Assembly: GCF_013307205.1 (NCBI RefSeq)
Contig: NZ_CP028940.1
Location: forward strand, 351,787-415,786
DNA length: 64,000 nucleotides
Direction of reading: 5' to 3'
Source: Polynucleobacter arcticus
Lineage (GTDB): Bacteria; Pseudomonadota; Gammaproteobacteria; Burkholderiales; Burkholderiaceae
How positions within the stretch are numbered: the stretch's first letter is position 1; every line of letters begins with the position of its first letter. The notes below the pieces were generated by a model. It saw only the letters and a program-made list of their open reading frames with translations, did not search any database and was not told where the DNA came from. Shown here piece after piece: positions 43,687-51,949 of the stretch. The translations under genes were made by a program, and so were the position numbers.

Positions 43687-45108
43687 TTAAATAGGGGCAA
43701 CTTGTACAGCGGTCAAATCTTCTCGGGCCTGGTACGGATGTACCCCACGGTTTAAACAATTCCGAACGTAGTCAATGCTAGTGCGTAAGGCATAGTAGTC
43801 CCCAGATAGGCTTTTAGAGACCCTTAACTGCAATGCTTGATATTCTAATAAGTCCAACTTCTTCAAGTATTCATCTTTGACTTCTGGTAAAAATCGCTCA
43901 GTCAGCTCTTGCTCATAAGTCTTAAGAATGCCGTATAGCTTATCGAGCTTGCGACGCATCAGCTTATTACGATAGCCTGGCAAGCTCAGTAGGACGGGAT
44001 ATGCTAAGGCACAGAACGGCAGCAATACAAAAATCAAGCGATCTATTAGCTCCGCCAACCAAAATGGAAAATAGAGCATCAATAATGGCGAGCCATTTTT
44101 TTCGTAATGCAAAGATACTGGACTTTGCGGAACTCCGGATTTTCTAAAAGAGGGAAATTCACCTTGCCCCGAAAAGAAGCTTGCTTTACCGTTAATCTCC
44201 CGAGCAGCCTCTAAGAACAAAAACTGTAGGGCTGGGTGCATTCTGTCATCAATCAACAAGTTGGTCGTCGCAGCCATCAGCTTGATATCAGTCGGGGGGA
44301 AATTTCGCGTCAAACTAAATGCACCCTCCGGAACATCCAGAATTTGCATATATGGTAACAAGCGGGCATATGCCTGCGCACGATCAAATGTAGCAAGATG
44401 TAACTTTGGGTCCGCTAGTAATTTCTGAACATTCGGGGCCTCATAAGCATCCACAATAAATGCCGCATCAATCTCGCCTTTTTGCAAAGCAGCAACTGAT
44501 TCAGGGGTAGAGAGATTGAGAAAATGTGGCCCCTCCTGAAATCCGTTCGCCTTCAGAATATGCATTGCTTGAGCATAAGTACCACTACCCTTAGTGCCAA
44601 CAGATATTCTTGCATTCAAAAAGAAATTGGCGCGCGCTTTAATGGCCTGAAAATCACTGCCCTTAACTTCTGGGCCGCGATAGAACAACCAAATCGGGTT
44701 GTAAGCAATTGTGCCAAGCGATAGAACCCCAGTAAGCTCCTGTGGGTTAAATGTGCCCGCCTGAGCAAAAGCAGCCTGAACTGGATCGTTGCGATCGGCT
44801 AAATGCGCGACATTTTCCTCAGCACCCTGTGTTGGGAGTAATTCGAGGGTAATTCCTTTTTTCTCAAAAAAGGCTGCGTACTTTTTTCCTAAGGCATCGT
44901 AGGAGCCACCGGGTTGCCCAGTGGCCATGATGACATTTCTAGGTGGCGGCGGATCGGCGTACCACCAAACTCCGACCAAGCCTACTAAGAGAATCGCCAA
45001 GATAGGCCAAGCCTCCCTCAAAAACTGTACAAAATCATCATACTTTTCTTGTGCAGTCTCAAAAAGCCCGAGACAAGTTTCTTTAAGATCTTGTTTGATG
45101 CTTCCCAT
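43687..45108 (-). CDS. Membrane-anchored TAXI-family solute-binding protein with cytoplasmic tail
   Basis: 473 residues. An N-terminal transmembrane helix (about 34-50) takes the place of a cleaved signal peptide. The TAXI domain follows ('VIMATGQPGGSYDALGKKYAAFFEKKGITLELLPTQGAEENVAHL', 'GTKGSGTYAQAMHILKANG', 'GEIDAAFIVDAYEAPNVQKLL'). Then come a second membrane helix (about 345-370) and a ~100-residue helical tail. TAXI proteins normally serve TRAP transporters, but no DctM-type permease is present. The topology suggests a tethered sensor or membrane adaptor; this is inference. Confidence 0.85.
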   Translation of the reverse strand: MGSIKQDLKETCLGLFETAQEKYDDFVQFLREAWPILAILLVGLVGVWWYADPPPPRNVIMATGQPGGSYDALGKKYAAFFEKKGITLELLPTQGAEENVAHLADRNDPVQAAFAQAGTFNPQELTGVLSLGTIAYNPIWLFYRGPEVKGSDFQAIKARANFFLNARISVGTKGSGTYAQAMHILKANGFQEGPHFLNLSTPESVAALQKGEIDAAFIVDAYEAPNVQKLLADPKLHLATFDRAQAYARLLPYMQILDVPEGAFSLTRNFPPTDIKLMAATTNLLIDDRMHPALQFLFLEAAREINGKASFFSGQGEFPSFRKSGVPQSPVSLHYEKNGSPLLMLYFPFWLAELIDRLIFVLLPFCALAYPVLLSLPGYRNKLMRRKLDKLYGILKTYEQELTERFLPEVKDEYLKKLDLLEYQALQLRVSKSLSGDYYALRTSIDYVRNCLNRGVHPYQAREDLTAVQVAPI

Positions 45109-45179
45109 GTAAGGCCAATCAGCAAATGTGTCAAAAGCTCATGATAATAGGCTTATCCACTTTATAGAAAGACTCTTCC

Positions 45180-45881
45180 ATGCTGACCCTCAGAAAATCC
45201 CAAGATCGTGGCTATGCTGACCACGGATGGCTCAAAAGCTTCCATTCCTTCTCCTTTGCTGGCTATCATGATTCCCAATTTATGGGCTGGGGTAATTTAA
45301 GAGTCATCAATGAGGATCGGGTTGCTGCCGGCATGGGCTTTGGTAAACATAGCCACCGCAATATGGAAATCGTCAGCTATGTTTTATCCGGTGAATTGGC
45401 TCACGAAGACAGCATAGGGAATATTGAAGCCATCCCTCCGGGCGACGTCCAACGTATGAGCGCTGGAACCGGCGTTACCCATAGCGAGTTCAATCACGCT
45501 AAGGATCAAACCACCCACTTTTTGCAAATTTGGATCGAACCAAATGTCTTAGAAATCGCCCCGAGCTATGAGCAAAAAACAATTGCTGCGATCGATAAAC
45601 ACGGGAAGCTTTGCTTAATTGCATCGCCGGATGGCGCAGGCAATGCAGTCAAGATTCATGCAGATGCTAAAGTGTATGCGGGACTTTTCGACGGAATGCA
45701 ATCAGCCCAGCTCAGCCTAGATATGAAACGCAAAGGCTATGTGCACCTCATTCAAGGTGAACTCAACATCAATGGCATTACCCTCCAAGGCGGTGATGCA
45801 CTACTCATTAGCGATGAAACAGAAATTCGGATTGACCAAGGAAAAAAGGCTGAGGTCTTAATTTTCGATCTTCACGCATGA
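45180..45881 (+). CDS. Pirin family protein (YhhW-like)
   Basis: 233 residues with two cupin domains. The N-terminal cupin keeps the iron ligands His57, His59, His101 and Glu103 ('GKHSHRNMEIV', 'GVTHSEFN'). YhhW-type pirins have quercetin 2,3-dioxygenase activity in vitro; the physiological role is unsettled. It is transcribed divergently from the TAXI gene and ends near a terminator that mainly serves the opposite strand. Confidence 0.93.
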   Translation: MLTLRKSQDRGYADHGWLKSFHSFSFAGYHDSQFMGWGNLRVINEDRVAAGMGFGKHSHRNMEIVSYVLSGELAHEDSIGNIEAIPPGDVQRMSAGTGVTHSEFNHAKDQTTHFLQIWIEPNVLEIAPSYEQKTIAAIDKHGKLCLIASPDGAGNAVKIHADAKVYAGLFDGMQSAQLSLDMKRKGYVHLIQGELNINGITLQGGDALLISDETEIRIDQGKKAEVLIFDLHA

Positions 45882-45886
45882 AGGCA

Positions 45887-45930
45887 ATATAAAAAGAAAA
45901 AAGGTGATGTTTGCCTCAGCAAACATCACC
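45887..45930 (-). terminator. Rho-independent terminator of the lactonase-GntR-Ldh-Bug operon
   Basis: Perfect 12-bp stem GGTGATGTTTGC / GCAAACATCACC around a CTCA loop (45903-45930); on the minus strand it is followed by TTTTTTCTTTTT. Confidence 0.9.
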
Positions 45931-45951
45931 TCATTTAAGGAAAAACCGCAA

Positions 45952-46923
45952 TTAATCGAGCTTAATTTTTGCTTTCTCGATTACTACCTTCCATCTAGCG
46001 ATATCAGAATTATATAAATCGGTAAATTGCTGAGTATTCATTGGTGCAATTTGAACGCCCGCCTTGACAAACCGCTCCTTCATTTCTGGTGTATCTAAAA
46101 TTTTCAAAATAGTACTGCTCAAGGTATTCATAATTGCAGGCGGAGTTCCTGCCGGCACGAATAGCCCTTGCCAGAGAGCCATCTCATAACCCCTTACTCC
46201 AGCCTCTTGCATTGTGACCAGTTCAGGAGCGCCGCTAAAACGATTCTTGCCAGTCACTGCCAAGGCATTGACTTTATCCCCCTTGTACAAAGGCAATCCA
46301 ACCGGCATGCCTGCAAAGTAAAAATCAATTTGACCACCTACTAAATCGGTCGCTGCTGGGGAGCCGCCCTTGTAAGGAATATGAATTGCCTGTGTTCCCG
46401 TGGTCGATAAAAATAATTCACCAGCCATATGATCTGAGTTTCCAATACCAGAGGAGCCAAAGCTCAGCTTACCTGGATCAGCCTTCAGCATAGCAATCAA
46501 CTCGGCTACATTTTTAGCCTTTGAGTTATTGTTCACGATCAAAATATGGGGAGTTGCTGCAACACCCACTACAGGCAATAGGTCTTTTTGGCCATTAAAT
46601 GGCAGTCTTGGATTGGCAGCTACGTTAATTGCTAAGCCGTTCTGCGCAAAAAGGACGGTGTAGCCATCGGGAGCGCTCTTAGCTACAGCATCTGCCGCCA
46701 AACTTCCTGCCGCTCCACCTCTATTTTCCACGATGACTGACTGCTTAAGAGCAATACTGAGTTCATTTGCCACCATTCTGCCAACGATATCCGTTGAACT
46801 TCCTGGGGCGTAGCCGACTAACATCTTGATAGGCTTATCTGGATAGGCAGCAAACGCTGTTCCCAGAACCAGTGGTAATACTAAAGAACCCAATACTATT
46901 TTTTTTATTGATTTTTTAATCAT
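45952..46923 (-). CDS. Bug-family (TTT) substrate-binding protein
   Basis: 323 residues with a very good ribosome site (GGAGGAGA). Signal peptide ends 'GTAFA|AYPDKP'. Bug domain: 'IKMLVGYAPGSSTDIVGRMVANEL', 'VIVENRGGAAGSLAADAVAKSAPDGYT', 'HIPYKGGSPAATDLVGGQIDFYF'. No permease genes nearby. Last gene of the operon lactonase-GntR-Ldh-Bug, so it probably binds the carbohydrate acid or lactone that the operon degrades. Confidence 0.92.
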   Translation of the reverse strand: MIKKSIKKIVLGSLVLPLVLGTAFAAYPDKPIKMLVGYAPGSSTDIVGRMVANELSIALKQSVIVENRGGAAGSLAADAVAKSAPDGYTVLFAQNGLAINVAANPRLPFNGQKDLLPVVGVAATPHILIVNNNSKAKNVAELIAMLKADPGKLSFGSSGIGNSDHMAGELFLSTTGTQAIHIPYKGGSPAATDLVGGQIDFYFAGMPVGLPLYKGDKVNALAVTGKNRFSGAPELVTMQEAGVRGYEMALWQGLFVPAGTPPAIMNTLSSTILKILDTPEMKERFVKAGVQIAPMNTQQFTDLYNSDIARWKVVIEKAKIKLD

Positions 46924-46942
46924 TTTGTCTCCTCCGGTAAGT

Positions 46943-47992
46943 TTATAAATCTAAAGTTGTAATTCCACACTCCTTGGCACAGTGATTCAACGACTCTTGT
47001 AATTCGGTTGATATCGGTATTCCATGTTGTAGTCGCTCTGCCATCACTCTAGCCGCACCATCGCCAGGAACCCGAATCTGATTTACACCAGGCAATTTAG
47101 AGGAAGCTTTCAAATCATTTACCAAAGCAATGACTCGATTAACAAATTGCTCCTTATCCCCAAAGGCACTTGGATCTACCGCAATAATGGTTTGCCCTGT
47201 ATTAGTAATCAGATCATGATGTGCATTAAAGTCAATAGTGTCTTTTCCAACAGCTGCGTTGTTGAGTGCCCCGGCTAGCAATCCAATCATGACTGCAAGT
47301 CCATATCCCTTATACCCACCAATCGGCAGCAATGAACCCTCGCTTGATTTTTGAGGATCTGTAATAGGCTGACCGTTCCGATCAATCATCCAGGTATCTG
47401 GAATAGACTCCCCTTTTTGAGCGGCTACTTTTACCTTCCCATACGCAGCAACTGTAGTCGCAATATCCAAAAGCACAATAGGATGTTCGCCAGCAGGTAC
47501 TGCAATTGCAATAGGATTGGTTGATAAAAGCAAATCGATGCCGCCCCAGGGAGCCATATGATTTGCATTACCAACAGCCATATAGATTCCGATATAGCCC
47601 TGCTCTGCCAACCTTCTTACATAAACAGAGGCAGCACCAGAATGGTTTCCATAGTGACTGCCTACCCAACATACGCTGTGTTGCTTCACTTTTTCTAAAG
47701 CTAACTCAACCGCTTTATTCATGACTAAATGGCCTAAAGCATTATCTCCATTTAGCAAGGCAGTTGCGCCTTGCTCACGCTCAATATGAATATGGGGATT
47801 GAGATTGATGCCCCCGGCCCGAATTCTTTTGATGTAAGCAGGCAATCTAAAGATCCCATGACCATCAGCGCCAACAAGATCTGACTTAACCATCAATTGC
47901 GCCACAATTTTGGCGTCAGCTGCGGGCACTTGATTAGCCTGCAATGCCCTGGTAATAAATTCTTCAGCTTGAGTTATTGGTAAATATTTCAT
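46943..47992 (-). CDS. Malate/L-lactate dehydrogenase (Ldh) family oxidoreductase
   Basis: 349 residues of the Ldh_2/DpkA/YiaK fold, which is unrelated to classical lactate dehydrogenases: 'VAQLMVKSDLVGADGHGIFRLPAYIKRI', 'VGSHYGNHSGAASVYVRRLAEQGYIGIYM', 'STNPIAIAVPAGEHPIVLLDIATT', 'IGGYKGYGLAVMIGLLAGAL'. Members reduce 2-keto acids, 2,3-diketo-gulonate or cyclic imines with NAD(P)H. The neighbouring lactonase and dehydratase favour a sugar-acid substrate. It lies 15 nt after the regulator gene. Confidence 0.9.
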   Translation of the reverse strand: MKYLPITQAEEFITRALQANQVPAADAKIVAQLMVKSDLVGADGHGIFRLPAYIKRIRAGGINLNPHIHIEREQGATALLNGDNALGHLVMNKAVELALEKVKQHSVCWVGSHYGNHSGAASVYVRRLAEQGYIGIYMAVGNANHMAPWGGIDLLLSTNPIAIAVPAGEHPIVLLDIATTVAAYGKVKVAAQKGESIPDTWMIDRNGQPITDPQKSSEGSLLPIGGYKGYGLAVMIGLLAGALNNAAVGKDTIDFNAHHDLITNTGQTIIAVDPSAFGDKEQFVNRVIALVNDLKASSKLPGVNQIRVPGDGAARVMAERLQHGIPISTELQESLNHCAKECGITTLDL

Positions 47993-48007
47993 ATCTAATA
48001 TTGCCGT

Positions 48008-48742
48008 TTAATTTCCAACACCACTCTTAAACTCCATCTTATAGGTGTATTTATTTTCAGGATGGTAAGTAAATGTAATTTCAAAAAGTTTATCCTGATC
48101 ATCGAAGTAACGTCGAACAATCACTAAACAGGGATCATGCGGCCTCAATTGAAGCTTTTTGGCAATGTTGGCAGGGGCACCAACAGCATAAACATCCACT
48201 TCTGCTCGGTCAATTCTGGTGCCATATTTTTTTTCAATTTGCTCAAACACCATCACCTGAGAATGCTCAGGCTCGGATGTGAGCGATGCAAATTGGGGAA
48301 GAATATAAATATCAGTCCAAGCAATCACTTGCTCGGTATCTCGCTGCTTTCGAATGCCGCCAATGTGATACCAGGAAGAGCCTACCGCACCCCCAATCAT
48401 TTCGCTCAGGGGCTTATCGAGCTCTATAAATTCTTCAACAATATTTTTCCGATAAGTATTTCTTGGATAACTCAAAATATCAATAGGAGAATTAAAACTT
48501 TGAGTAAATCTTCTCACTTTTTGGCGAGAAATTACCTGAGTTGGTACGCCCTGGCGACGTAATACCAAGCCATCGGATTCTATAGTTTGAAGTGCATGTC
48601 TCAATGTATGTCGGCTTGCATCAAAGCTGGCACACAGGGCTTCCTCGGAGGGCAAGTTTGATCCTACCGCCCAATCACCATTGTGAATGCGCTGAGCCAG
48701 CGCATTCGCCAAGGTTTTATAAAGCGGTAGAGACCCTTTCAA
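48008..48742 (-). CDS. GntR-family (HutC/UTRA) transcriptional regulator
   Basis: 244 residues. The only in-frame start near the preceding gene is TTG (48740-48742), one base after the lactonase stop; no ATG fits, so TTG is taken. Winged helix 'ALAQRIHNGDWAVGSNLPSEEALCASFDASRHTLRHALQTIESDGLVLRRQG' is followed by a UTRA effector-binding domain ending 'LFEITFTYHPENKYTYKMEF'. It probably senses a pathway metabolite and acts on the inverted 19-bp sites at 49697-49715 and 49792-49810. Confidence 0.9.
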   Translation of the reverse strand: MKGSLPLYKTLANALAQRIHNGDWAVGSNLPSEEALCASFDASRHTLRHALQTIESDGLVLRRQGVPTQVISRQKVRRFTQSFNSPIDILSYPRNTYRKNIVEEFIELDKPLSEMIGGAVGSSWYHIGGIRKQRDTEQVIAWTDIYILPQFASLTSEPEHSQVMVFEQIEKKYGTRIDRAEVDVYAVGAPANIAKKLQLRPHDPCLVIVRRYFDDQDKLFEITFTYHPENKYTYKMEFKSGVGN

Positions 48743-48743
48743 T

Positions 48744-49676
48744 TTAGGAAAGACCGAACATCTTCTTGCCAGCTACTGGTAAACGCGCTTTCAAAATGTC
48801 GCCAGAAAGGGATTCAGTAATGTAGAGATCTTTACCATCTGGTCCGCCGAAGCACATGTTAGCGAGGTGGTGGTGATGTGGGTTATCAGAATAGATAAGG
48901 TGAGTTGGGAGCATATTGCTATCAAATCTCCAGATACCAATTCCCAGGTGGCAGACTAATAAACCATTCTCGGAATCCATTTCGATACCATCGGGACCAG
49001 CAACACCACCTGTTAACTGAATTGCTACACCTGTTTTAGATACGGAGCCATCAGCCATGAGCGGCAAGCGCCAAATTTGCTGGGATCTGGTAGCAGCAAC
49101 AAACACATGCTTTTCTTGGGTGTTTAAAGTAATGCCATTCGGACTGGGTACGTTAATCGCCAAGCGATCAAGCTGACCATTCTCACGCAATCGAAATACT
49201 CTGCCTGTAGGGTCTGCAATTCCAGTTTGACCTTGATCGGTAAAGTACAAGTCACCATTAGAGGCAAAATGTAAATCATTCAGACCCTTGAAGTTTTCGC
49301 TGTACATCGATCCCAGGATCGTTTCAACTTTTCCAGTTTTCGGATCCAGAGCCAACAAACCTAACTTGTAATCACAAATAAATGCGCGGCCGTCTTTATG
49401 AAACTTCAATCCATTAGGCCAGCCGTCAAACTGAGTTACCAAGTCCCAGTCACCTTTAGGAGTAATTCTGAATACCCTGCCAAAAGGGATATCTAAAAAC
49501 CACAGATTACCTTCACGATCAAAAGATGGCCCCTCTAAAAAGCACTCTACTTCGGCACCTTGACGATTTGGGTCGGACCAACCTGTGCGAGATTTCTTTC
49601 TAAATTTCGCGGGCATCGACATGAAAACTTCTGCCTTGATTTTCTCAACAGGCTGAAAGGGGTTATGCATGGTCAT
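48744..49676 (-). CDS. SMP-30/gluconolactonase family protein
   Basis: 310 residues from the ATG complementary to 49674-49676, with TGGAG upstream; the longer frame to 49775 crosses the putative operator. Six-bladed propeller: 'EVECFLEGPSFDREGNLWFLDIPFGRVFRI', 'FKGLNDLHFASNGDLYFTDQGQTG', 'VPSPNGITLNTQEKHVFVAATRSQQIWRL', 'GPDGIEMDSENGLLV'. The conserved Glu and Asn/Asp metal ligands are in place. It should open a sugar-acid or related lactone with a divalent metal. First gene of the minus-strand operon. Confidence 0.9.
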   Translation of the reverse strand: MTMHNPFQPVEKIKAEVFMSMPAKFRKKSRTGWSDPNRQGAEVECFLEGPSFDREGNLWFLDIPFGRVFRITPKGDWDLVTQFDGWPNGLKFHKDGRAFICDYKLGLLALDPKTGKVETILGSMYSENFKGLNDLHFASNGDLYFTDQGQTGIADPTGRVFRLRENGQLDRLAINVPSPNGITLNTQEKHVFVAATRSQQIWRLPLMADGSVSKTGVAIQLTGGVAGPDGIEMDSENGLLVCHLGIGIWRFDSNMLPTHLIYSDNPHHHHLANMCFGGPDGKDLYITESLSGDILKARLPVAGKKMFGLS

Positions 49677-49696
49677 AATTACTGGCTCCAGGTGAT

Positions 49697-49715
49697 AGTT
49701 ATACGGATAAGTTAA
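49697..49715 (+). promoter_or_regulatory. Putative GntR operator, copy 1
   Basis: AGTTATACGGATAAGTTAA, 20 nt upstream of the lactonase start. It matches copy 2 read on the other strand at 16 of 19 positions and is itself an imperfect palindrome (TTA-N6-TAA core). Confidence 0.65.
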
Positions 49716-49791
49716 CTTAAATGATTCACAATTAAAACATAATTGATGATAATGTACTGCAAATAGGTATTTCAACCCTTTATCTTGTTTT

Positions 49792-49810
49792 ATAACTTAA
49801 CCGTATAAGT
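49792..49810 (-). promoter_or_regulatory. Putative GntR operator, copy 2
   Basis: On the minus strand ACTTATACGGTTAAGTTAT, containing the perfect palindrome ACTTA-N6-TAAGT. It ends 10 nt before the start of the dehydrogenase at 49821 and faces copy 1 across the divergent promoter region. Confidence 0.65.
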
Positions 49811-49820
49811 AAGGCTGTCC

Positions 49821-50756
49821 ATGAGCTACGTTGCTGTGATTGGTACTGGAATAATGGCCGCAGGCATTGCCGCCGGATTCATTGCAAAAAGTATTCCTGT
49901 TGTGATCTTAGGAAGAAATAAAGAAAAAGCAGATACATGCCTAGAGAAGGCGCTTATTCTCGCCGAGAAGATTGGCATTACAGGCCCTTACTCAAGTCAA
50001 AACAAAGACGCAATCAAGGCAGAGCAAACTACCGATATTCTTGAGGACTGGTCTAGCTGGAATACCTGTGATTGGGTTATTGAAACCGTAGCTGAAAACC
50101 TCGCTCTCAAACAAGCCGTTTTTCAACACTTAGATGAACGCGTTCCAGCGCATATTCCGATTGGCAGTAACAGCTCAGGCTTTCCAATCAGCAAAATTGC
50201 GAGTGGGCTCAAAACTGCTAATCGCATGATGGGCGCCCACTACTTTATGCCGGCAGAAGTAGTGCCATTAGTAGAAATTGTGATGGGCGAGAAAACGGGA
50301 CTAGCCTTTGCAGATAAAGCATGTCAGCTGTACAAAAAAATCGATAAAAAACCGGTCCTGGTTAAAAAAGATATTCCTGGATTTTTAGCCAACCGCATAC
50401 AGCATGCACTCATGCGCGAAGCGCTATCCCTTGTACAAGAGGGTATTGCAAGCCCTGAGGATATTGATGACGCCGTACGCTATAGCTTTGGATTTCGATA
50501 TGCTGCTGTTGGCCCCATGACTCAAAAAGAAATTTCTGGATGGGATGGGATGGCTAATGCAGCAAAGGAAATCTACCCCTCCCTATCTAATATCACCACC
50601 CTTCCACCAAAGGTGGTGCAACTGATGAGCGAGGGTAAAACCGGCATGAAATCAGGCGAAGGTTTTAGAAAATGGACGCCAGCAGAGATCGAAAAGGTAT
50701 CAGAATCCTACTCGAGAAGACTCAAGGCTGCCTTTGATGTACTTAACATTGAATAA
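49821..50756 (+). CDS. 3-hydroxyacyl-CoA dehydrogenase-family oxidoreductase
   Basis: 311 residues. Rossmann motif 'VIGTGIMAAGIAAGF' (6-20), catalytic His140 ('GAHYFMPAEVVPLVEIV') with Glu152, and the C-terminal helical domain 'PGFLANRIQHALMREALSLVQEGIASPEDIDDAV'. The single-domain form of this size includes L-gulonate 3-dehydrogenase, carnitine dehydrogenase and 3-hydroxybutyryl-CoA dehydrogenase. Its promoter is shared with the lactonase operon, so oxidation of a hydroxy-acid intermediate is more likely than fatty-acid oxidation. It overlaps the opposite MR/MLE gene tail to tail by 14 nt. Confidence 0.87.
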   Translation: MSYVAVIGTGIMAAGIAAGFIAKSIPVVILGRNKEKADTCLEKALILAEKIGITGPYSSQNKDAIKAEQTTDILEDWSSWNTCDWVIETVAENLALKQAVFQHLDERVPAHIPIGSNSSGFPISKIASGLKTANRMMGAHYFMPAEVVPLVEIVMGEKTGLAFADKACQLYKKIDKKPVLVKKDIPGFLANRIQHALMREALSLVQEGIASPEDIDDAVRYSFGFRYAAVGPMTQKEISGWDGMANAAKEIYPSLSNITTLPPKVVQLMSEGKTGMKSGEGFRKWTPAEIEKVSESYSRRLKAAFDVLNIE

Positions 50757-51888
50757 CTGAGTACCCCTTGGCAATGACCTCTCTCACCCGATTGATGCTT
50801 GGTGTCACACCAATGCCAGTGGATGCCAATTGGCTTACCTCTAGGTATCCATGCTTGGCAATGAGGGGCGCATCACACACATCAAACTTCAAGTATTGAT
50901 TCGACATGCTAAAACCCCAGGACACCTCTCCCGTCGCAAAGCCGATTGATGCTGTCGCTGCTGCCGATAATGAAGTCTCAGCAATCTTGCAGGCTAAATT
51001 TAAGCCTAACTTATGCTCACTGAGTAGCTTAGCGCACTCAAGAGCTTTAATGATGCCGCCTGTCTTAATCAACTTCAAGCTAGCGCCTCCAATAGCATTG
51101 GCATCTATGAATTGTTCCAGCTCGGCAACACCATGGATGGATTCATCTAAACCGATAGGAATGCCAGAGCTATTTTTTAAAAGGGCAAAATCATCCATAG
51201 ATAAATCTGCCGGTATTAGCTGCTCTACAAATGTCAAACGACTAGCCTCTTCCGATTGGCAAAAGCGGATGGCATCTGTCAAAGTCAATGCACAGTTAGC
51301 ATCAACAGAAATCACATCACCCGCCAAGCTATCGCACAGCATCTTCACTCTATGGAGATCCTCCTCCAGTGAAGGTGAGCCGATTTTAATTTTCCAGTGC
51401 CTAAAACCCAGATCACGGAATGTTTTAGCGTCACTAAGCTCTTTTTCTAAAGATCCACCTAACATTCTCAACAAGGGAATAGCGGTAGGCGGCAGTTCAT
51501 TGAGGGATTTGTTTCTGCTGCGCAAATATTGCCATAAAGGAACACAGGCTTCTTGCGTATATAAATCTAATAAAGCCATCTCCACACAGGATTTAGCCGA
51601 TGCATTTGAATACAAGAACAGACTGAATGTGTCCGCAAAATTATCAGGCTCTAGCCAGTCAATAGATAACGATTTTTCTACCAAGTATCGAATGCTGCCA
51701 ATCAGACTATCCAAAGTTTCACCAGTCATCAAGGGTGCTACGGATGCCTCACCCCAACCCTGCCTACCTTTTTCATCAGTAAGGCACAGCAATACCGTTT
51801 TTGCATCAACTACGATTTCCCGCGACATTTTGATGGGCTCAATGAGGGGGATTGATAAAGGGTAGATATCTGCGCGGAGTATTTTCAT
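50743..51888 (-). CDS. Enolase-superfamily (mandelate racemase/muconate lactonizing) enzyme
   Basis: 381 residues. Active-site residues follow the muconate-cycloisomerase pattern: Lys166-x-Lys168 ('HWKIKIG'), metal ligands Asp196, Glu222 and Asp248 ('DANCALT', 'VEQLIP', 'GLDESIHG'), and Lys272 in 'SLKLIKTGG'. These enzymes abstract the alpha-proton of a carboxylate; products range from lactones to dehydrated sugar acids. With UxaA and SMP-30 neighbours a sugar-acid cycloisomerase or dehydratase is plausible. It is divergent from the second Bug gene; the exact substrate is unknown. Confidence 0.88.
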   Translation of the reverse strand: MKILRADIYPLSIPLIEPIKMSREIVVDAKTVLLCLTDEKGRQGWGEASVAPLMTGETLDSLIGSIRYLVEKSLSIDWLEPDNFADTFSLFLYSNASAKSCVEMALLDLYTQEACVPLWQYLRSRNKSLNELPPTAIPLLRMLGGSLEKELSDAKTFRDLGFRHWKIKIGSPSLEEDLHRVKMLCDSLAGDVISVDANCALTLTDAIRFCQSEEASRLTFVEQLIPADLSMDDFALLKNSSGIPIGLDESIHGVAELEQFIDANAIGGASLKLIKTGGIIKALECAKLLSEHKLGLNLACKIAETSLSAAATASIGFATGEVSWGFSMSNQYLKFDVCDAPLIAKHGYLEVSQLASTGIGVTPSINRVREVIAKGYSVIQC

Positions 51889-51949
51889 TTTTTTGTTTTA
51901 CTAGGTTTAATGTAGCAACTCATATTCTAAAAAATTAAGGAGACAATAC

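Noticed and set aside
50906..51865. A 320-codon open frame on the plus strand, antisense to the MR/MLE enzyme
   Set aside because: The minus-strand enzyme has complete catalytic residues, while the antisense product is Ser/Lys-rich low-complexity sequence with no recognisable domain. It is a coding shadow.
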